Below are positions 1 through 8,059 of a DNA stretch of 64,000 bases, piece after piece. Each line of letters begins with the position of its first letter. Within the stretch, counting starts at the first letter, position 1. The stretch comes from Pseudomonadota bacterium (GTDB lineage: Bacteria; Desulfobacterota; Desulfobacteria; Desulfobacterales; RPRI01): the NCBI GenBank assembly GCA_018817425.1, contig JAHITX010000079.1, positions 124,001 to 188,000 on the forward strand. The letters are read 5' to 3'. Position numbers and translations under genes: made by a program. The notes under the pieces were generated by a model, which saw only the letters and a program-made list of their open reading frames with translations, ran no database searches and had not been told where the DNA came from.

Positions 1-1137
1 GTCAATTTTGCCAAGGAGGCAGTGGAAGGATTCAACTCTTTGGATGGAAAAACAAAAGAGTTGATTGGGAACGTACTTGGGCTGTCTTTAGCTTTCAAGG
101 CATTCGGTCCAGTTTCATTGATTATGCTTGGCCTTGGTTCCGACACCGAGACTGCAACTAAAATTATCCGGGTTAGTTTTGCAGCTGTTGAAAACGGTAT
201 AAACGCGCTTAAGGTTGGAGTTTTGGCGCTTGCATTAGCAACCGCAAACGCAATGCTTGGTATGGGAAAGTTTCTTGATAGCCTTCCATTTTATGACAAT
301 GTTGAGGGCATCGACAGGGCAACAGAGCGTGTCAAAATCTTAGGTAAAGCATTAAATGAAGCGGAAGATGATCTTGAACAATCAAGCCGAAAGGTAATTG
401 ATGCTTTTAACGGAGTTGACACAAGCGCAAAAGAATTTAAAAAGACTATAGAAAGTACTCCCAAGGCTATAAATGTTACCGCAGGAATAAAAGTGGAGGA
501 TACAGGGAAAGACTCACAAGAAGTAATTGATTTGATCCTGCATCCTAACGATTACCGGAAAGATCCTTTAATTCAATCCATCGTTATCCAACCTGATGAA
601 AAAAAACTTGCTGATACTGTTAAGACGGTTGAAGAAGCATTACCTGAAGAAAAGAAAATGTTAATCACACCTGAAATCGAAATAGCAAAGATCAAAGCTC
701 AGACGGATATAATCCAGGAAGCAATCAGTTGGAAAGCAAAGATTGATATTGCTGAAATTGAAGCCGGCACTGAAAAAATTAAGGCGGCTTTTGATTCTAT
801 AAATAAAACAATTGAAAGTACCGGCTCGCTTGAATCCGACCTGTTTAAATCATTGCTTGGTGATGATGTGCAGGGCAGTAAGAAATGGGCAATTGAAGAA
901 GCTATAAAAAAAGAACAGGCTTCCCGTGAAAAAGCATTAGAGCTTCAAGAAGATTTTACCAGGGCACAAATAGAATTAATGCAACAACAAGCCTCTTCAT
1001 TAGCCAGGGGTGATGCTATGATAACTATCAATGGTGAAGGCCTTCAGCCACACCTTGAAGCATTTATGTTCGAAATTCTTTCGGCAATACAGATCAGGGC
1101 AAATGCCGAAGGACAGAATTTTCTTTTGGGGTTATAA
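1..1137 (+). CDS. Phage tail tape-measure protein, C-terminal part (cut by window edge)
   Basis: The reading frame is open from base 1, so the gene begins outside the window; 378 residues are visible. The first 75 or so residues contain two hydrophobic stretches (LGLSLAFKAFGPVSLIML and VGVLALALATANAML) of the kind found in tail tape-measure proteins, followed by a long charged, helix-rich region. The extreme C-terminus (EGLQPHLEAFMFEIL, then IRANAEGQNFLLGL) resembles the usual ending of tail-length proteins in which a conserved ending reads like 'LRANxxxxxFLLG'. Such proteins set tail length and lie inside the tail tube. The call is by composition and ending, not by a catalytic motif; another large phage structural protein is possible. 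Confidence 0.55.
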   Translation, partial: VNFAKEAVEGFNSLDGKTKELIGNVLGLSLAFKAFGPVSLIMLGLGSDTETATKIIRVSFAAVENGINALKVGVLALALATANAMLGMGKFLDSLPFYDNVEGIDRATERVKILGKALNEAEDDLEQSSRKVIDAFNGVDTSAKEFKKTIESTPKAINVTAGIKVEDTGKDSQEVIDLILHPNDYRKDPLIQSIVIQPDEKKLADTVKTVEEALPEEKKMLITPEIEIAKIKAQTDIIQEAISWKAKIDIAEIEAGTEKIKAAFDSINKTIESTGSLESDLFKSLLGDDVQGSKKWAIEEAIKKEQASREKALELQEDFTRAQIELMQQQASSLARGDAMITINGEGLQPHLEAFMFEILSAIQIRANAEGQNFLLGL

Positions 1138-1411
1138 GGCCAGGGATATATTTATCTATTATCAAAAATCTTCCAGCTTTTCCCCGGAACCCCTTATGTT
1201 TTCTTTCCGGCCAAATGTCCAATTACTTCCAGGATTGGCTGTTATGATATATGAAGCGGGTCCTTTGCCGGGACTGATTGTATACGGGTCGCAGAGGCTC
1301 AAAAACCGTGTCCATATAATTTTTCAATCCTAAACCGGAAAAAAGGAATTTTGACTTCATTTTGATGATAACTACTAAACACTTATACTTGAAATTAGGA
1401 GTTAGTAATAC

Positions 1412-3010
1412 TTGAATTCAGACATTAAAAAAGAGCCGGAAGAAAATTCTTCTTTATCAGATAGTGCAGAGATCCGGAAGCTGGTTGAAGATCGTAAATT
1501 GGATGAAGCAAAGTCTTTAGAGGGAAAACAAGACTCAAAATCTAATATACAGGTAATTGATACAAAATTTGTTATAGATTGCTTGTATAAAAACGAGGTT
1601 GGTGATGGGGTGCTTTTTTCGGAGCTTCATAAAGATAAGTATGTATTTGATAAAAATGATAAAACTTGGTTCATTTTTAACGGACACCATTGGGAAATTG
1701 ATATTTTAAATTGTTCCAGGCGAGACGTAGAAAATGTTTGTCAAAGGTATTTAGACGAAGCCTTTTCTCTCGGTTATAAATTAAAAAATCCGGGTGCGGA
1801 TAAGGATGAACAAAAAGAAATATTAAATACCCAATCCAAAATATATAAGCGCGTATTTAAGCTAAGATCCGAAAACGGGCGTCACAGATGCCTTGAATGT
1901 GCGCACACAAACCAACAAAATTCGCTTGCAGTAGCAGGAAATGAAGTTTTCGATTTAGATCCTTATTTACTTGGGGTTTCAAATGGTGTGGTTGATCTTA
2001 GGACCGGCATACTCAGAGCAGGCAGGCCTGATGACTATATTTTTAGGGCGTCTCCTCATGAATGGAAGGATATAAACGAACCTGCACTAAAATGGCAGGA
2101 ATTTTTAGAAAGTACTTTTTCCGATGATAATAACATAATATCTTTTGTTCAGCGTCTTTTTGGGTATGCGATTTCAGGTCTTACCTCACAACGTAAATTT
2201 ATTATACTGCACGGTCAGGGACAAAACGGCAAAGGTGTTTTAATAAATTTATTTTATCATGTTATGGGGCCGCTTGCTGTGCCGATTCAGGCTGAAATGT
2301 TACTTGACCAGGGTAGAACACGTAGCTCTTCAGCTCCAAGTCCGGACATAATGGCCCTAAAAGGTGTTCGAATGGCTTTCGCTTCGGAATCCGATGAAGG
2401 CCGTCGTTTTTCAGCTTCCCGAGTCAAATGGCTAAGTGGGGGTGACAAACTGGTAGGCCGGACGCCCCATGCAAGCTATGATACCGCATTTTCTCCAAGC
2501 CACATGCTATGTCTTTTAACCAACAATAAGCCGCACGCCGCTTCTCATGAATTTGCATTATGGGAACGTGTAATTCTTATACCATTTGAAATAAGCTTTG
2601 TTGATCGTGAACCTAAAGCGGCAAATGAGCGCCGGGCAGATTTATTTCTGGAAGATAAATTAAAAAAAGAGGCCTCTGGAATACTTGCCTGGTTGGTAAA
2701 AGGTTTTATTCGGTGGATGGAAATAGGGCTTTCACCTCCGTCAATCGTAGAGGATGCCACTAAAAAATACCGCCGTGAAGAAGATCTGCTGGCTGATTTT
2801 ATAGAAGAAAACTGTTATACCAGTGATGACCCATCATTAAAAACCAGCGCATCTTTGCTTTATACTGCTTTCGATACTTGGTTTATCGCTAATATCAGCA
2901 AAAAAAGTATAACTCCAAAAAAATTATCAAAGCTATTACAAAAAGCAGGTTTTGAGCGAGTAAAAGAAGGCACGATTTATTATTATGGAATCGGTTTAAT
3001 TTCAGAGTGA
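1412..3010 (+). CDS. P4-type phage/plasmid primase-helicase (D5-like, superfamily 3 helicase)
   Basis: The 532-residue product has the D5_N-type region (about 60-240) followed by a superfamily 3 helicase core. Walker A is GQGQNGKG near residue 270; Walker B-type and sensor segments follow (MAFASESDEG, then LCLLTNNKPH, the conserved asparagine sensor), and the 'WERVILIPF' block typical of P4/D5 helicases is near residue 390. These proteins unwind the element's origin and drive its own replication. No Toprim or zinc primase domain is visible at the N-terminus, so priming activity is uncertain. Start is TTG, with AGGAG about ten bases upstream. The AT-rich, iteron-bearing stretch directly downstream fits a replication module. 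Confidence 0.8.
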   Translation: MNSDIKKEPEENSSLSDSAEIRKLVEDRKLDEAKSLEGKQDSKSNIQVIDTKFVIDCLYKNEVGDGVLFSELHKDKYVFDKNDKTWFIFNGHHWEIDILNCSRRDVENVCQRYLDEAFSLGYKLKNPGADKDEQKEILNTQSKIYKRVFKLRSENGRHRCLECAHTNQQNSLAVAGNEVFDLDPYLLGVSNGVVDLRTGILRAGRPDDYIFRASPHEWKDINEPALKWQEFLESTFSDDNNIISFVQRLFGYAISGLTSQRKFIILHGQGQNGKGVLINLFYHVMGPLAVPIQAEMLLDQGRTRSSSAPSPDIMALKGVRMAFASESDEGRRFSASRVKWLSGGDKLVGRTPHASYDTAFSPSHMLCLLTNNKPHAASHEFALWERVILIPFEISFVDREPKAANERRADLFLEDKLKKEASGILAWLVKGFIRWMEIGLSPPSIVEDATKKYRREEDLLADFIEENCYTSDDPSLKTSASLLYTAFDTWFIANISKKSITPKKLSKLLQKAGFERVKEGTIYYYGIGLISE

Positions 3011-3032
3011 TTTATCTTCTTTTTTGGAGTTT

Positions 3033-3396
3033 TGGAACATTGGAAGTTAATGTCAAAAAAAATATTAAATTCTAAAAATTAAATATTAAAAAAAACAGTG
3101 CCCAAGTCCTTCCAATCTTCCAGCGTGAGCATATAATCTATTAATATTATATTATATATAAAAATAATCTTTTTTTATATCTTCCATTTTTTGGAACATT
3201 TGGAAGATTGGAAGCAATATTAAAAAAGAATAAATATTAAAATATTAAATATAAAAAAAGATATACCCCATAGAATGTTCCAATGTTCCAAATGAAATAC
3301 ATAATACATTAATATTATTATATATATAAAGGTTGCTCTTTTTTTCAATGTTCCAGAAATGTTCCAGAATAAAATAATGAATTTTTGAATGTTCCA
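3033..3396. repeat. Iteron-like array, candidate replication origin of the element
   Basis: The 530-base gap after the primase is very AT-rich and carries the 9-mer AATGTTCCA seven times: as TGGAACATT at 3033 and 3192, and as AATGTTCCA at 3274, 3282 (sharing one base with the previous copy), 3347, 3358 and 3388. Related TCTTCCA/TGGAAGA words lie between them (3109-3123, 3181-3214). Two TCGGAATTATT direct repeats follow near 3488 and 3509. Clustered short repeats in AT-rich DNA beside a P4-type helicase gene are the usual layout of an origin bound by the element's initiator. No gene is convincing here. Confidence 0.55.
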
Positions 3397-3542
3397 AAAA
3401 AAATAATGGACTTTCGGACGTTCTTTCCTTTGGTTGGATAAAAGGGGGAAGGCAAATTTTAATATAAAAAGAGGAACTCTGGAACCTGTAAAAATAATCG
3501 GAATTATTTTCGGTTAAATCGGAATTATTAAGGATTTTGTTG

Positions 3543-3830
3543 ATGAAATCTTTTGCAGGAAAATTAACCAAAGCACAGCAGCTTAATGATTTGATACGCT
3601 GGCATGCGGAAAATGGCCACCTGCTATATAGGGAAAGCTGGGATGAGTTGGCCCGCCTATATTTTATTAAGTATGGTGAAAAAATTATTCCGCTTTGGGC
3701 TAAATACCGCCAAGAAAACAATACCAAAACAACCATTTCTCAATATTTAGAAAGATCCGGCATAGCAGACAAAGTTATTGAGATCTGTATCAAAATGAAT
3801 ATGGAGGTATCCAATAGAATACGTCGGTAA
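3543..3830 (+). CDS. Small hypothetical protein
   Basis: A 95-residue protein if the ATG at 3543 is used (AAGGA about nine bases upstream; a TTG two codons earlier is possible). It is mostly helical with conserved-looking aromatic and charged residues (LIRWHAENGHLLYRESWDELARL) and has no signal peptide or membrane segment. I do not recognise a family. Its place between the iteron region and the Nu1-like gene, on the same strand as the rest of the element, supports it being a real element gene. Confidence 0.5.
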   Translation: MKSFAGKLTKAQQLNDLIRWHAENGHLLYRESWDELARLYFIKYGEKIIPLWAKYRQENNTKTTISQYLERSGIADKVIEICIKMNMEVSNRIRR

Positions 3831-3913
3831 GAAACAATACAAATATCAATTCCAGTTTATGCTGGCTGTCAGTAAATGACGCTTTTTAAAATTTCAAAGG
3901 AGAAATGTTTTAA

Positions 3914-4492
3914 ATGGATAAATCAACAGATGATAATAACGGCCAGGTTGTAATTGAAAAAAGACCGTCTCTGAAAAACCGCCTGGAAGTGTTGAGTTGG
4001 TTGAAGAGCCAAGGTTGCCAGATCGGTAAAACAAAAATATATGCCGATTCCGAATCAGGGAAACTCCGCCTGCAGCCGGACGGCTCAATCTTGTTAGCAG
4101 ATGTTGAATTATACAAGCAAGCGTATCTCTCACCCCGGAAAAAGGCCTTCGCTGTGGCAGGAATTGAGATTCTACAGCGAGAAAATCTTGAGTTAGATGC
4201 AGAAATAAAACGAGAGAAGAAAGCAAAGCTGCAATGGGAGAGAGAAAAGGAAATTGGTAAATATATTCTGCGTGATGATTTTGAGATGGAGGTAACTGCA
4301 AGAGCTATTGTATTAGATGCCAGCCTGAAGCAAATGGTTAGCTTAAAAGCACTTGATTGGGTGTCTATAGTCCAGGGCAATCATAAACTTGTTAAAGACA
4401 TGACTGATGCAATTCTTCGATGCATAGAGGAAGCTTTGAATGATTATGCCAATACAGATAAATTTCAGGTAGTATTTCAAAAGGAAGAATAA
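3914..4492 (+). CDS. Phage coiled-coil protein, possibly terminase small subunit (Nu1-like)
   Basis: A 192-residue protein with a good ribosome site (AAAGGAGA about 12 bases before the ATG). The N-terminal half has a helix-turn-helix-like segment (LEVLSWLKSQGCQIGKTKIYAD) and then an acidic-basic coiled coil at about 90-120 (ENLELDAEIKREKKAKLQWE). This order, a small winged-helix DNA-recognition part followed by a coiled coil, is that of Nu1-like phage DNA-packaging proteins. There is no terminase large subunit in the window, so packaging is only suggested. It is followed after two bases by the next gene, so the two are probably co-transcribed. Confidence 0.45.
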   Translation: MDKSTDDNNGQVVIEKRPSLKNRLEVLSWLKSQGCQIGKTKIYADSESGKLRLQPDGSILLADVELYKQAYLSPRKKAFAVAGIEILQRENLELDAEIKREKKAKLQWEREKEIGKYILRDDFEMEVTARAIVLDASLKQMVSLKALDWVSIVQGNHKLVKDMTDAILRCIEEALNDYANTDKFQVVFQKEE

Positions 4493-4494
4493 TT

Positions 4495-4809
4495 ATGCTT
4501 TTTAAGAATAGAAGAATTTTAAGCGGCATTGATGCAATAACAAAGTATCTTGGTCTTAGCTCAACAAGTATTGCTGTCATAGATTGGTATAAAGAATATG
4601 ATCTTCCGATGCAAAAGAAAAATGGTATTTGGACAGCAGATAAGCGTGAGCTAAATCAATGGCTCCGGGAACATGAGTTTTTAATTAAGGAAGAAATACC
4701 GGCAATATATGAACCGGTGCTGACAATACAGTCAACAAAGGGCAGGTTTGGATTCATAGAACATAAATTAATGCGTGGCAAAAAGGAGATAAGAACATGG
4801 AAAAGTTAA
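4495..4809 (+). CDS. Small element protein with one 'KNG-W' repeat domain
   Basis: A 104-residue protein starting two bases after the previous stop. Residues 9-60 (GIDAITKYLGLSS ... YDLPMQKKNGIWTADKRELNQWL) form a domain that occurs three more times, diverged, in the 234-residue protein encoded at 5056. The pattern (helix, GLSS turn, helix, then 'PM.KKNG.W....EL..W') looks like a small winged helix of the excisionase/MerR type that reads DNA, which would suit a phage-encoded regulator. Function is inferred only from this fold-like pattern. Confidence 0.5.
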   Translation: MLFKNRRILSGIDAITKYLGLSSTSIAVIDWYKEYDLPMQKKNGIWTADKRELNQWLREHEFLIKEEIPAIYEPVLTIQSTKGRFGFIEHKLMRGKKEIRTWKS

Positions 4810-5018
4810 ATTGGTTTACGATGGAGCATAAAAATGGGGTTAAAACTTTGTTTGTTACCAAGTCAGACAAGATGGAAACGCTGATATATAGTCATGATTA
4901 TCAGCATAATGGTCCGAGGTCGCTTGAAAATGACACAGAGTCTCTTGAGAGGGGAGCGCATCCTATAGCTGAAAGCTGGAGCGGGAACAACTTGAAAAAA
5001 ATTAATTCAATATTTTAG
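4797..5018 (+). CDS. Small hypothetical protein
   Basis: A 73-residue protein whose start overlaps the previous gene by 13 bases and is preceded by AAAAAGGAGATAAGAAC, a strong ribosome site. The same leader wording occurs before the gene at 5056, suggesting a local duplication of the translation start. The product is polar with no motif I recognise. Overlap plus strong ribosome site are the only arguments for it being real. Confidence 0.4.
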   Translation: MEKLNWFTMEHKNGVKTLFVTKSDKMETLIYSHDYQHNGPRSLENDTESLERGAHPIAESWSGNNLKKINSIF

Positions 5019-5055
5019 GTTTGCTAAAATATTGTAACAAAAAGGAGATTAAAAC

Positions 5056-5760
5056 ATGGAAAATTTGGCTAAAGAGCAAGGAAAAGAAAAACAAGATGTT
5101 GTTTTAATTGGGGCAAAAGAAATCGAAAAACAACTTGATCGGAGTTTTATAAACCTACATACATTAGTATTGGTTTATGATTTCCCGATGAAAAAAGAAA
5201 ATGGTGTTTGGGTTTTAAATATGAGTGAATTCTCTGATTGGGTTAAGAAATGGGGGGGCGGATTGCCTTTCAATAAAATTACAAGTGAACTTTTGTATGC
5301 CCAGAAAAAATATTTTAATATTATGGCGTTGCCTGAAGAAAAGAGAAAATTAACCGGCATAAAAGAAATTGAAAAATTTATGCGAAAAGAAGCGTGTGAT
5401 TTATTGGATCTAAAAAGAGATTTTGGTTTTCCGATGGTTAGCGAGAAAGGGATATGTGTCTTGTCAGTTGATGAATTGTACAAATGGATGGACGGGTGGA
5501 ATATCAAAAGCCATCTGGATATTTCTTCTTCCAAGATTTTTCCGCTTTGGATGGAGAGAAAAGCAGCTAATGAGCCTGATAAATTTATAAGAGGTGATGT
5601 AAATAAAATTTGTGATTTTTTAAAAATCGCTCCATGTACGTTTATAGACTATCGTAGAGACTACGACACCTGTCCGATTAAAAAAATCCCTGGAACAGAT
5701 AATCAGTATGAAGTAAGCAAAAAAGACTGGATAAAATTTTGTAATTATCTCGCAGTTTGA
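5056..5760 (+). CDS. Protein of three repeated winged-helix-like domains
   Basis: A 234-residue protein made of three diverged copies of the domain also present singly in the gene at 4495: about residues 15-60 (GAKEIEKQL ... DFPMKKENGVWVLN), 95-150 (GIKEIEKFM ... FGFPMVSEKGICVLS) and 180-230 (DVNKICDFL ... YDTCPIKKIPGTDN). Each copy has two helices and a hairpin ending in a short helix with tryptophan, compatible with a DNA-reading winged helix. Ribosome site is AAAAGGAGAT. I infer a phage regulator or DNA-binding structural protein; no family is recognised with certainty. Confidence 0.5.
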   Translation: MENLAKEQGKEKQDVVLIGAKEIEKQLDRSFINLHTLVLVYDFPMKKENGVWVLNMSEFSDWVKKWGGGLPFNKITSELLYAQKKYFNIMALPEEKRKLTGIKEIEKFMRKEACDLLDLKRDFGFPMVSEKGICVLSVDELYKWMDGWNIKSHLDISSSKIFPLWMERKAANEPDKFIRGDVNKICDFLKIAPCTFIDYRRDYDTCPIKKIPGTDNQYEVSKKDWIKFCNYLAV

Positions 5761-5879
5761 GATGCCAGAAGCTAAAAAGAATGCCCTTAACATGGAGAAC
5801 AGGCCTTACTATAGATGATTAAGAAAAAACGGAATGGATGTTTTAGAAAGAGTTTGTCTGTAAACCTTGACTCATCTGG

Positions 5880-5950
5880 CAGGGGTTTTTATTATCCAAA
5901 AATCCCTGTCTTTCTCAAGGTGGGTGGTTATGAATATGTAGCCACTCACC
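5880..5950 (+). promoter_or_regulatory. Two adjacent hairpins in the leader of the peptidase gene
   Basis: Within the 220-base gap before the M41-like gene there are two inverted repeats: 5880-5890 with 5898-5908 (ten of eleven pairs, CAGGGGTTTTT/AAAAATCCCTG) and 5919-5927 with 5942-5950 (eight of nine pairs, GGTGGGTGG/CCACTCACC). Neither is followed by a clean T-run on the + strand. They may end transcription from the preceding cluster or control translation of the peptidase. Confidence 0.3.
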
Positions 5951-5980
5951 CCTATACTGTTTAACAAAAAGGATATATTA

Positions 5981-6745
5981 ATGAATGCAAAGCGCATCGC
6001 TTATCATGAAGCCGGACATGCTCTTATCGGCTGGTATTATGGATTTCGCATAGGAAAGGTCACTATTAATCCTCCGCTGGAAATAGCTCAAAAGGATGGT
6101 GTAAGCGGCTTATGCGAGATGTTTCCTTTTTTTAGTGGACATACTGAACTGGTAGCTAAAGAGGATTTGTTGTCAGCGGAAAAAGTATATTTTGGAATTG
6201 CAGGCCGGGTTGCAGATGATCTGTTTTATCCCAAGGAATCTTTTGCTTCCGGAAAGGATTTTGAAAATATAGTTCAAATGCTGCCAAGTAATAAAATAAC
6301 TCTACAGATGCATGAATTCGACCTGAAAAAAAACTCAATAGAAGACTTTTACAGACGCTTTAAGAACCCAGTAGCAAAGATTATGAGATCCCGTAAAGGA
6401 AAGAAGGCTTTGAAGGCATTATCTTCTTCATTACTTCGTGCCGGCACAATAAGCGGAGCTGAAGCAGTATCCATTCTTGAAAAAGCTTGGGGCAAGCCTG
6501 CGCCGGTAAAGTCAAAGCCGTCAGAAGATCATATGTCTATAACAAGTAAAGGGCCAAAAACATATAATGACGCGTTACGAAGCCTGGAAGCTTTTCTTGC
6601 TATAATGCTCAGAGATATAAACCATGTCCGTTTCGATCTTGAAGACCATGAACAAAATCATATCAATAATATTCGGCACTTTTTGCTTATTTCAAAAGAG
6701 ATATTAAAAAATAAACCAGATACCTCTCATGCACAAACAAAATGA
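5981..6745 (+). CDS. M41 (FtsH)-like zinc peptidase without AAA domain
   Basis: The 254-residue product begins almost directly with the zinc motif HEAGH (residues 9-13) followed by features of the FtsH protease domain: an 'AGRVADDLF' segment near 75 and an acidic 'SGKDFENI' segment near 92 that matches the place of the third metal ligand. The AAA ATPase and membrane segments of FtsH are absent; the protein is only the peptidase domain plus about 80 polar C-terminal residues. Stand-alone M41-like peptidases occur in phages and integrative elements, where their target is unknown. The downstream gene overlaps it by 17 bases. Confidence 0.7.
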   Translation: MNAKRIAYHEAGHALIGWYYGFRIGKVTINPPLEIAQKDGVSGLCEMFPFFSGHTELVAKEDLLSAEKVYFGIAGRVADDLFYPKESFASGKDFENIVQMLPSNKITLQMHEFDLKKNSIEDFYRRFKNPVAKIMRSRKGKKALKALSSSLLRAGTISGAEAVSILEKAWGKPAPVKSKPSEDHMSITSKGPKTYNDALRSLEAFLAIMLRDINHVRFDLEDHEQNHINNIRHFLLISKEILKNKPDTSHAQTK

Positions 6746-7004
6746 AATAGAAAGAATCGATATAGTAAGCTACTTAAATGAAGAGCCTTCTTTAAGAACG
6801 GGTAACCTTGGCCTTTGGTTTCGGGTTTTCATTGACTGCTTTTTTACTATTCGGGATGGCGGAGATCCGGAAGATGTAAAAAGTGCCTTGGCTTTTTTTG
6901 CGGAAGATAATTTATACTTCGATATTTTAGCAAATGAACTGGGATATGACGCAAATTTTCTTAGAAGTCGTGTTTTTAAGGCGCTGAATATGGAAAAAAT
7001 ATAG
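6729..7004 (+). CDS. Small hypothetical protein overlapping the peptidase gene
   Basis: A 91-residue acidic protein that overlaps the end of the peptidase gene by 17 bases, so translational coupling is likely. It contains a mixed aromatic stretch (LGLWFRVFIDCFFTI) and an acidic helical end. No family recognised. It may be a partner of the peptidase, which is suggested only by the overlap. Confidence 0.45.
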   Translation: MHKQNEIERIDIVSYLNEEPSLRTGNLGLWFRVFIDCFFTIRDGGDPEDVKSALAFFAEDNLYFDILANELGYDANFLRSRVFKALNMEKI

Positions 7005-7025
7005 ATTGATTATATAGGAGTATTC

Positions 7026-7358
7026 ATGACAGTCGTAACAAAAGCAGATATAGAAAACACTATCGTTTCTCTTCACAATGCTTTTACGAAAGAGCTTCTT
7101 GATAAAACCGAACAAGAATTAGAGGAAAGCTGGTTTTTCAAATTTAACCCAGATACTTCGCTTTCTGCAAATATTTATCATTTTCATGACAACCTTGAGT
7201 TGTATGGTTATTTTTGCAGTCAGTGGGAAGAAGAAAAAAATGGGAGCTGTTGTATCGTTGAACGTGTTAGGGATAAGTACTTAATGCCGAAAATTAATAA
7301 GTTTGCTGAACAGATAACCAATCATTTCACAAGCAGCCTAAAAATAGACCACTTGTGA
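7026..7358 (+). CDS. Small hypothetical protein
   Basis: A 110-residue soluble protein with a ribosome site (TAGGAG six bases before the ATG). It is rich in aromatic residues and contains an amphipathic N-terminal helix (LHNAFTKELLDKTEQELEES) and a central 'YHFHDNLELYGYFCSQW' segment. No motif recognised. It closes the run of + strand element genes; AAAAACG/CGTTTTT words 70 bases apart after it (about 7378-7466) could form a weak terminator. Confidence 0.45.
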   Translation: MTVVTKADIENTIVSLHNAFTKELLDKTEQELEESWFFKFNPDTSLSANIYHFHDNLELYGYFCSQWEEEKNGSCCIVERVRDKYLMPKINKFAEQITNHFTSSLKIDHL

Positions 7359-7509
7359 ACTCGAGGTTGTTAGAAAGTCAAAAAACGGCCTGAAACCAGC
7401 CTTGCTATACCATTAACCGGCACAAAAAGTGCTTTCTCAGCGGTTCTCAGACAGTCGTTTTTTTAGGCAGAATTCTTTATTATTAGGAAGATAAACGAAG
7501 GGTTACAAA

Positions 7510-7701
7510 TTACTTCTTTTTAGTTTTATTTTTTGTTTTTTCGTAGCGCTCAAGGGAATCTTCAATTAGTCGGCGCATAGCTTCAGATTGCGAATTAATA
7601 CGATTTTCAAAACGGAAATCGCCTATGCGCTGAATGAGATCATCATTTAATATTAACAAGATTTTTGGCTTATCGGTCGGCATGAAAAATATATAATTCA
7701 T
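7510..7701 (-). CDS. Ribbon-helix-helix (CopG/Arc-type) DNA-binding protein
   Basis: A 63-residue protein with the ribbon-helix-helix layout: a short beta strand (PKILLILNDDLIQRI), a helix containing 'RINSQSEAMRRLIEDSL', and a basic tail of lysines. The signature 'S.SEA.R.LI..SL' is typical of antitoxin-like or plasmid-copy repressors. A second ATG six codons in (at 7683) is equally possible as start because no ribosome site is visible for either. It faces away from a promoter that carries a perfect palindrome 40-60 bases upstream (7740-7762), the likely operator. Confidence 0.65.
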   Translation of the reverse strand: MNYIFFMPTDKPKILLILNDDLIQRIGDFRFENRINSQSEAMRRLIEDSLERYEKTKNKTKKK

Positions 7702-7731
7702 TTTTTTTTATAAATCAATATAAAAAATATA

Positions 7732-7762
7732 TTGACAATCCCTTATATAATATATATAAGGG
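7732..7762 (+). promoter_or_regulatory. Sigma-70-type promoter with overlapping palindromic operator
   Basis: TTGACA at 7732-7737 and TATAAG at 7755-7760 are separated by 17 bases, a textbook vegetative promoter directed to the right. A palindrome with perfect 10-base arms (CCCTTATATA, three-base centre, TATATAAGGG; 7740-7762) covers the spacer and -10. A ribbon-helix-helix protein is encoded immediately to the left on the opposite strand, so repression of this promoter by that protein is a natural reading. Confidence 0.6.
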
Positions 7763-7817
7763 ATATAACTTCTCAAAAAGGCGGAATAAAATGCACTATT
7801 ATTTTAAAATTAAATTT

Positions 7818-7890
7818 TCCCTGAAGATTCCTGCAGCGGTGACGTTGCAGGTTGGATGCTGCTTCCAGAGAGAGATCTTCAGGGATTTTT
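7818..7890 (+). ncRNA. Structured transcript or attenuator downstream of the operator promoter
   Basis: An outer stem of 11 perfect pairs (TCCCTGAAGAT at 7818-7828 with ATCTTCAGGGA at 7875-7885) encloses an inner hairpin (CCTGCA 7830-7835 with TGCAGG 7846-7851) and is followed by five T. It begins about 50 bases after the predicted start of transcription. It could be a small terminated RNA or an attenuator for the genes beginning at 8060. The same DNA also has an open frame (ending at the TAA at 7946-7948) that reads plausibly as protein (GDVAGWMLLPERDLQGFF) but lacks a start in frame, so a frameshifted small gene is the alternative. Confidence 0.35.
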
Positions 7891-8059
7891 TATAAAGGAA
7901 AGTGAAGAATTGAATCGGTATTTTGAGGAGGAATTTAAAAAACAATAAATGTATTTTGGCAAAATTGGCCGTGGAATCCAATCACATGAGGCTTAGTGGG
8001 TTCTTTATATCCTTCTATGTTCCACGGTCATTTAAAAAAGGAGTGAAAAATTTTGAAAA

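Noticed and set aside
1031-1333. Open frame of 100 codons after the tail gene
   Set aside because: It begins inside the tail protein in another frame, has no ribosome site and no protein-like pattern; 1138-1411 is treated as non-coding.
3245-3736. Long open frame on the - strand over the AT-rich gap
   Set aside because: It runs across the iterons and against the gene at 3543, has low-complexity, aromatic-rich sequence and no ribosome site.
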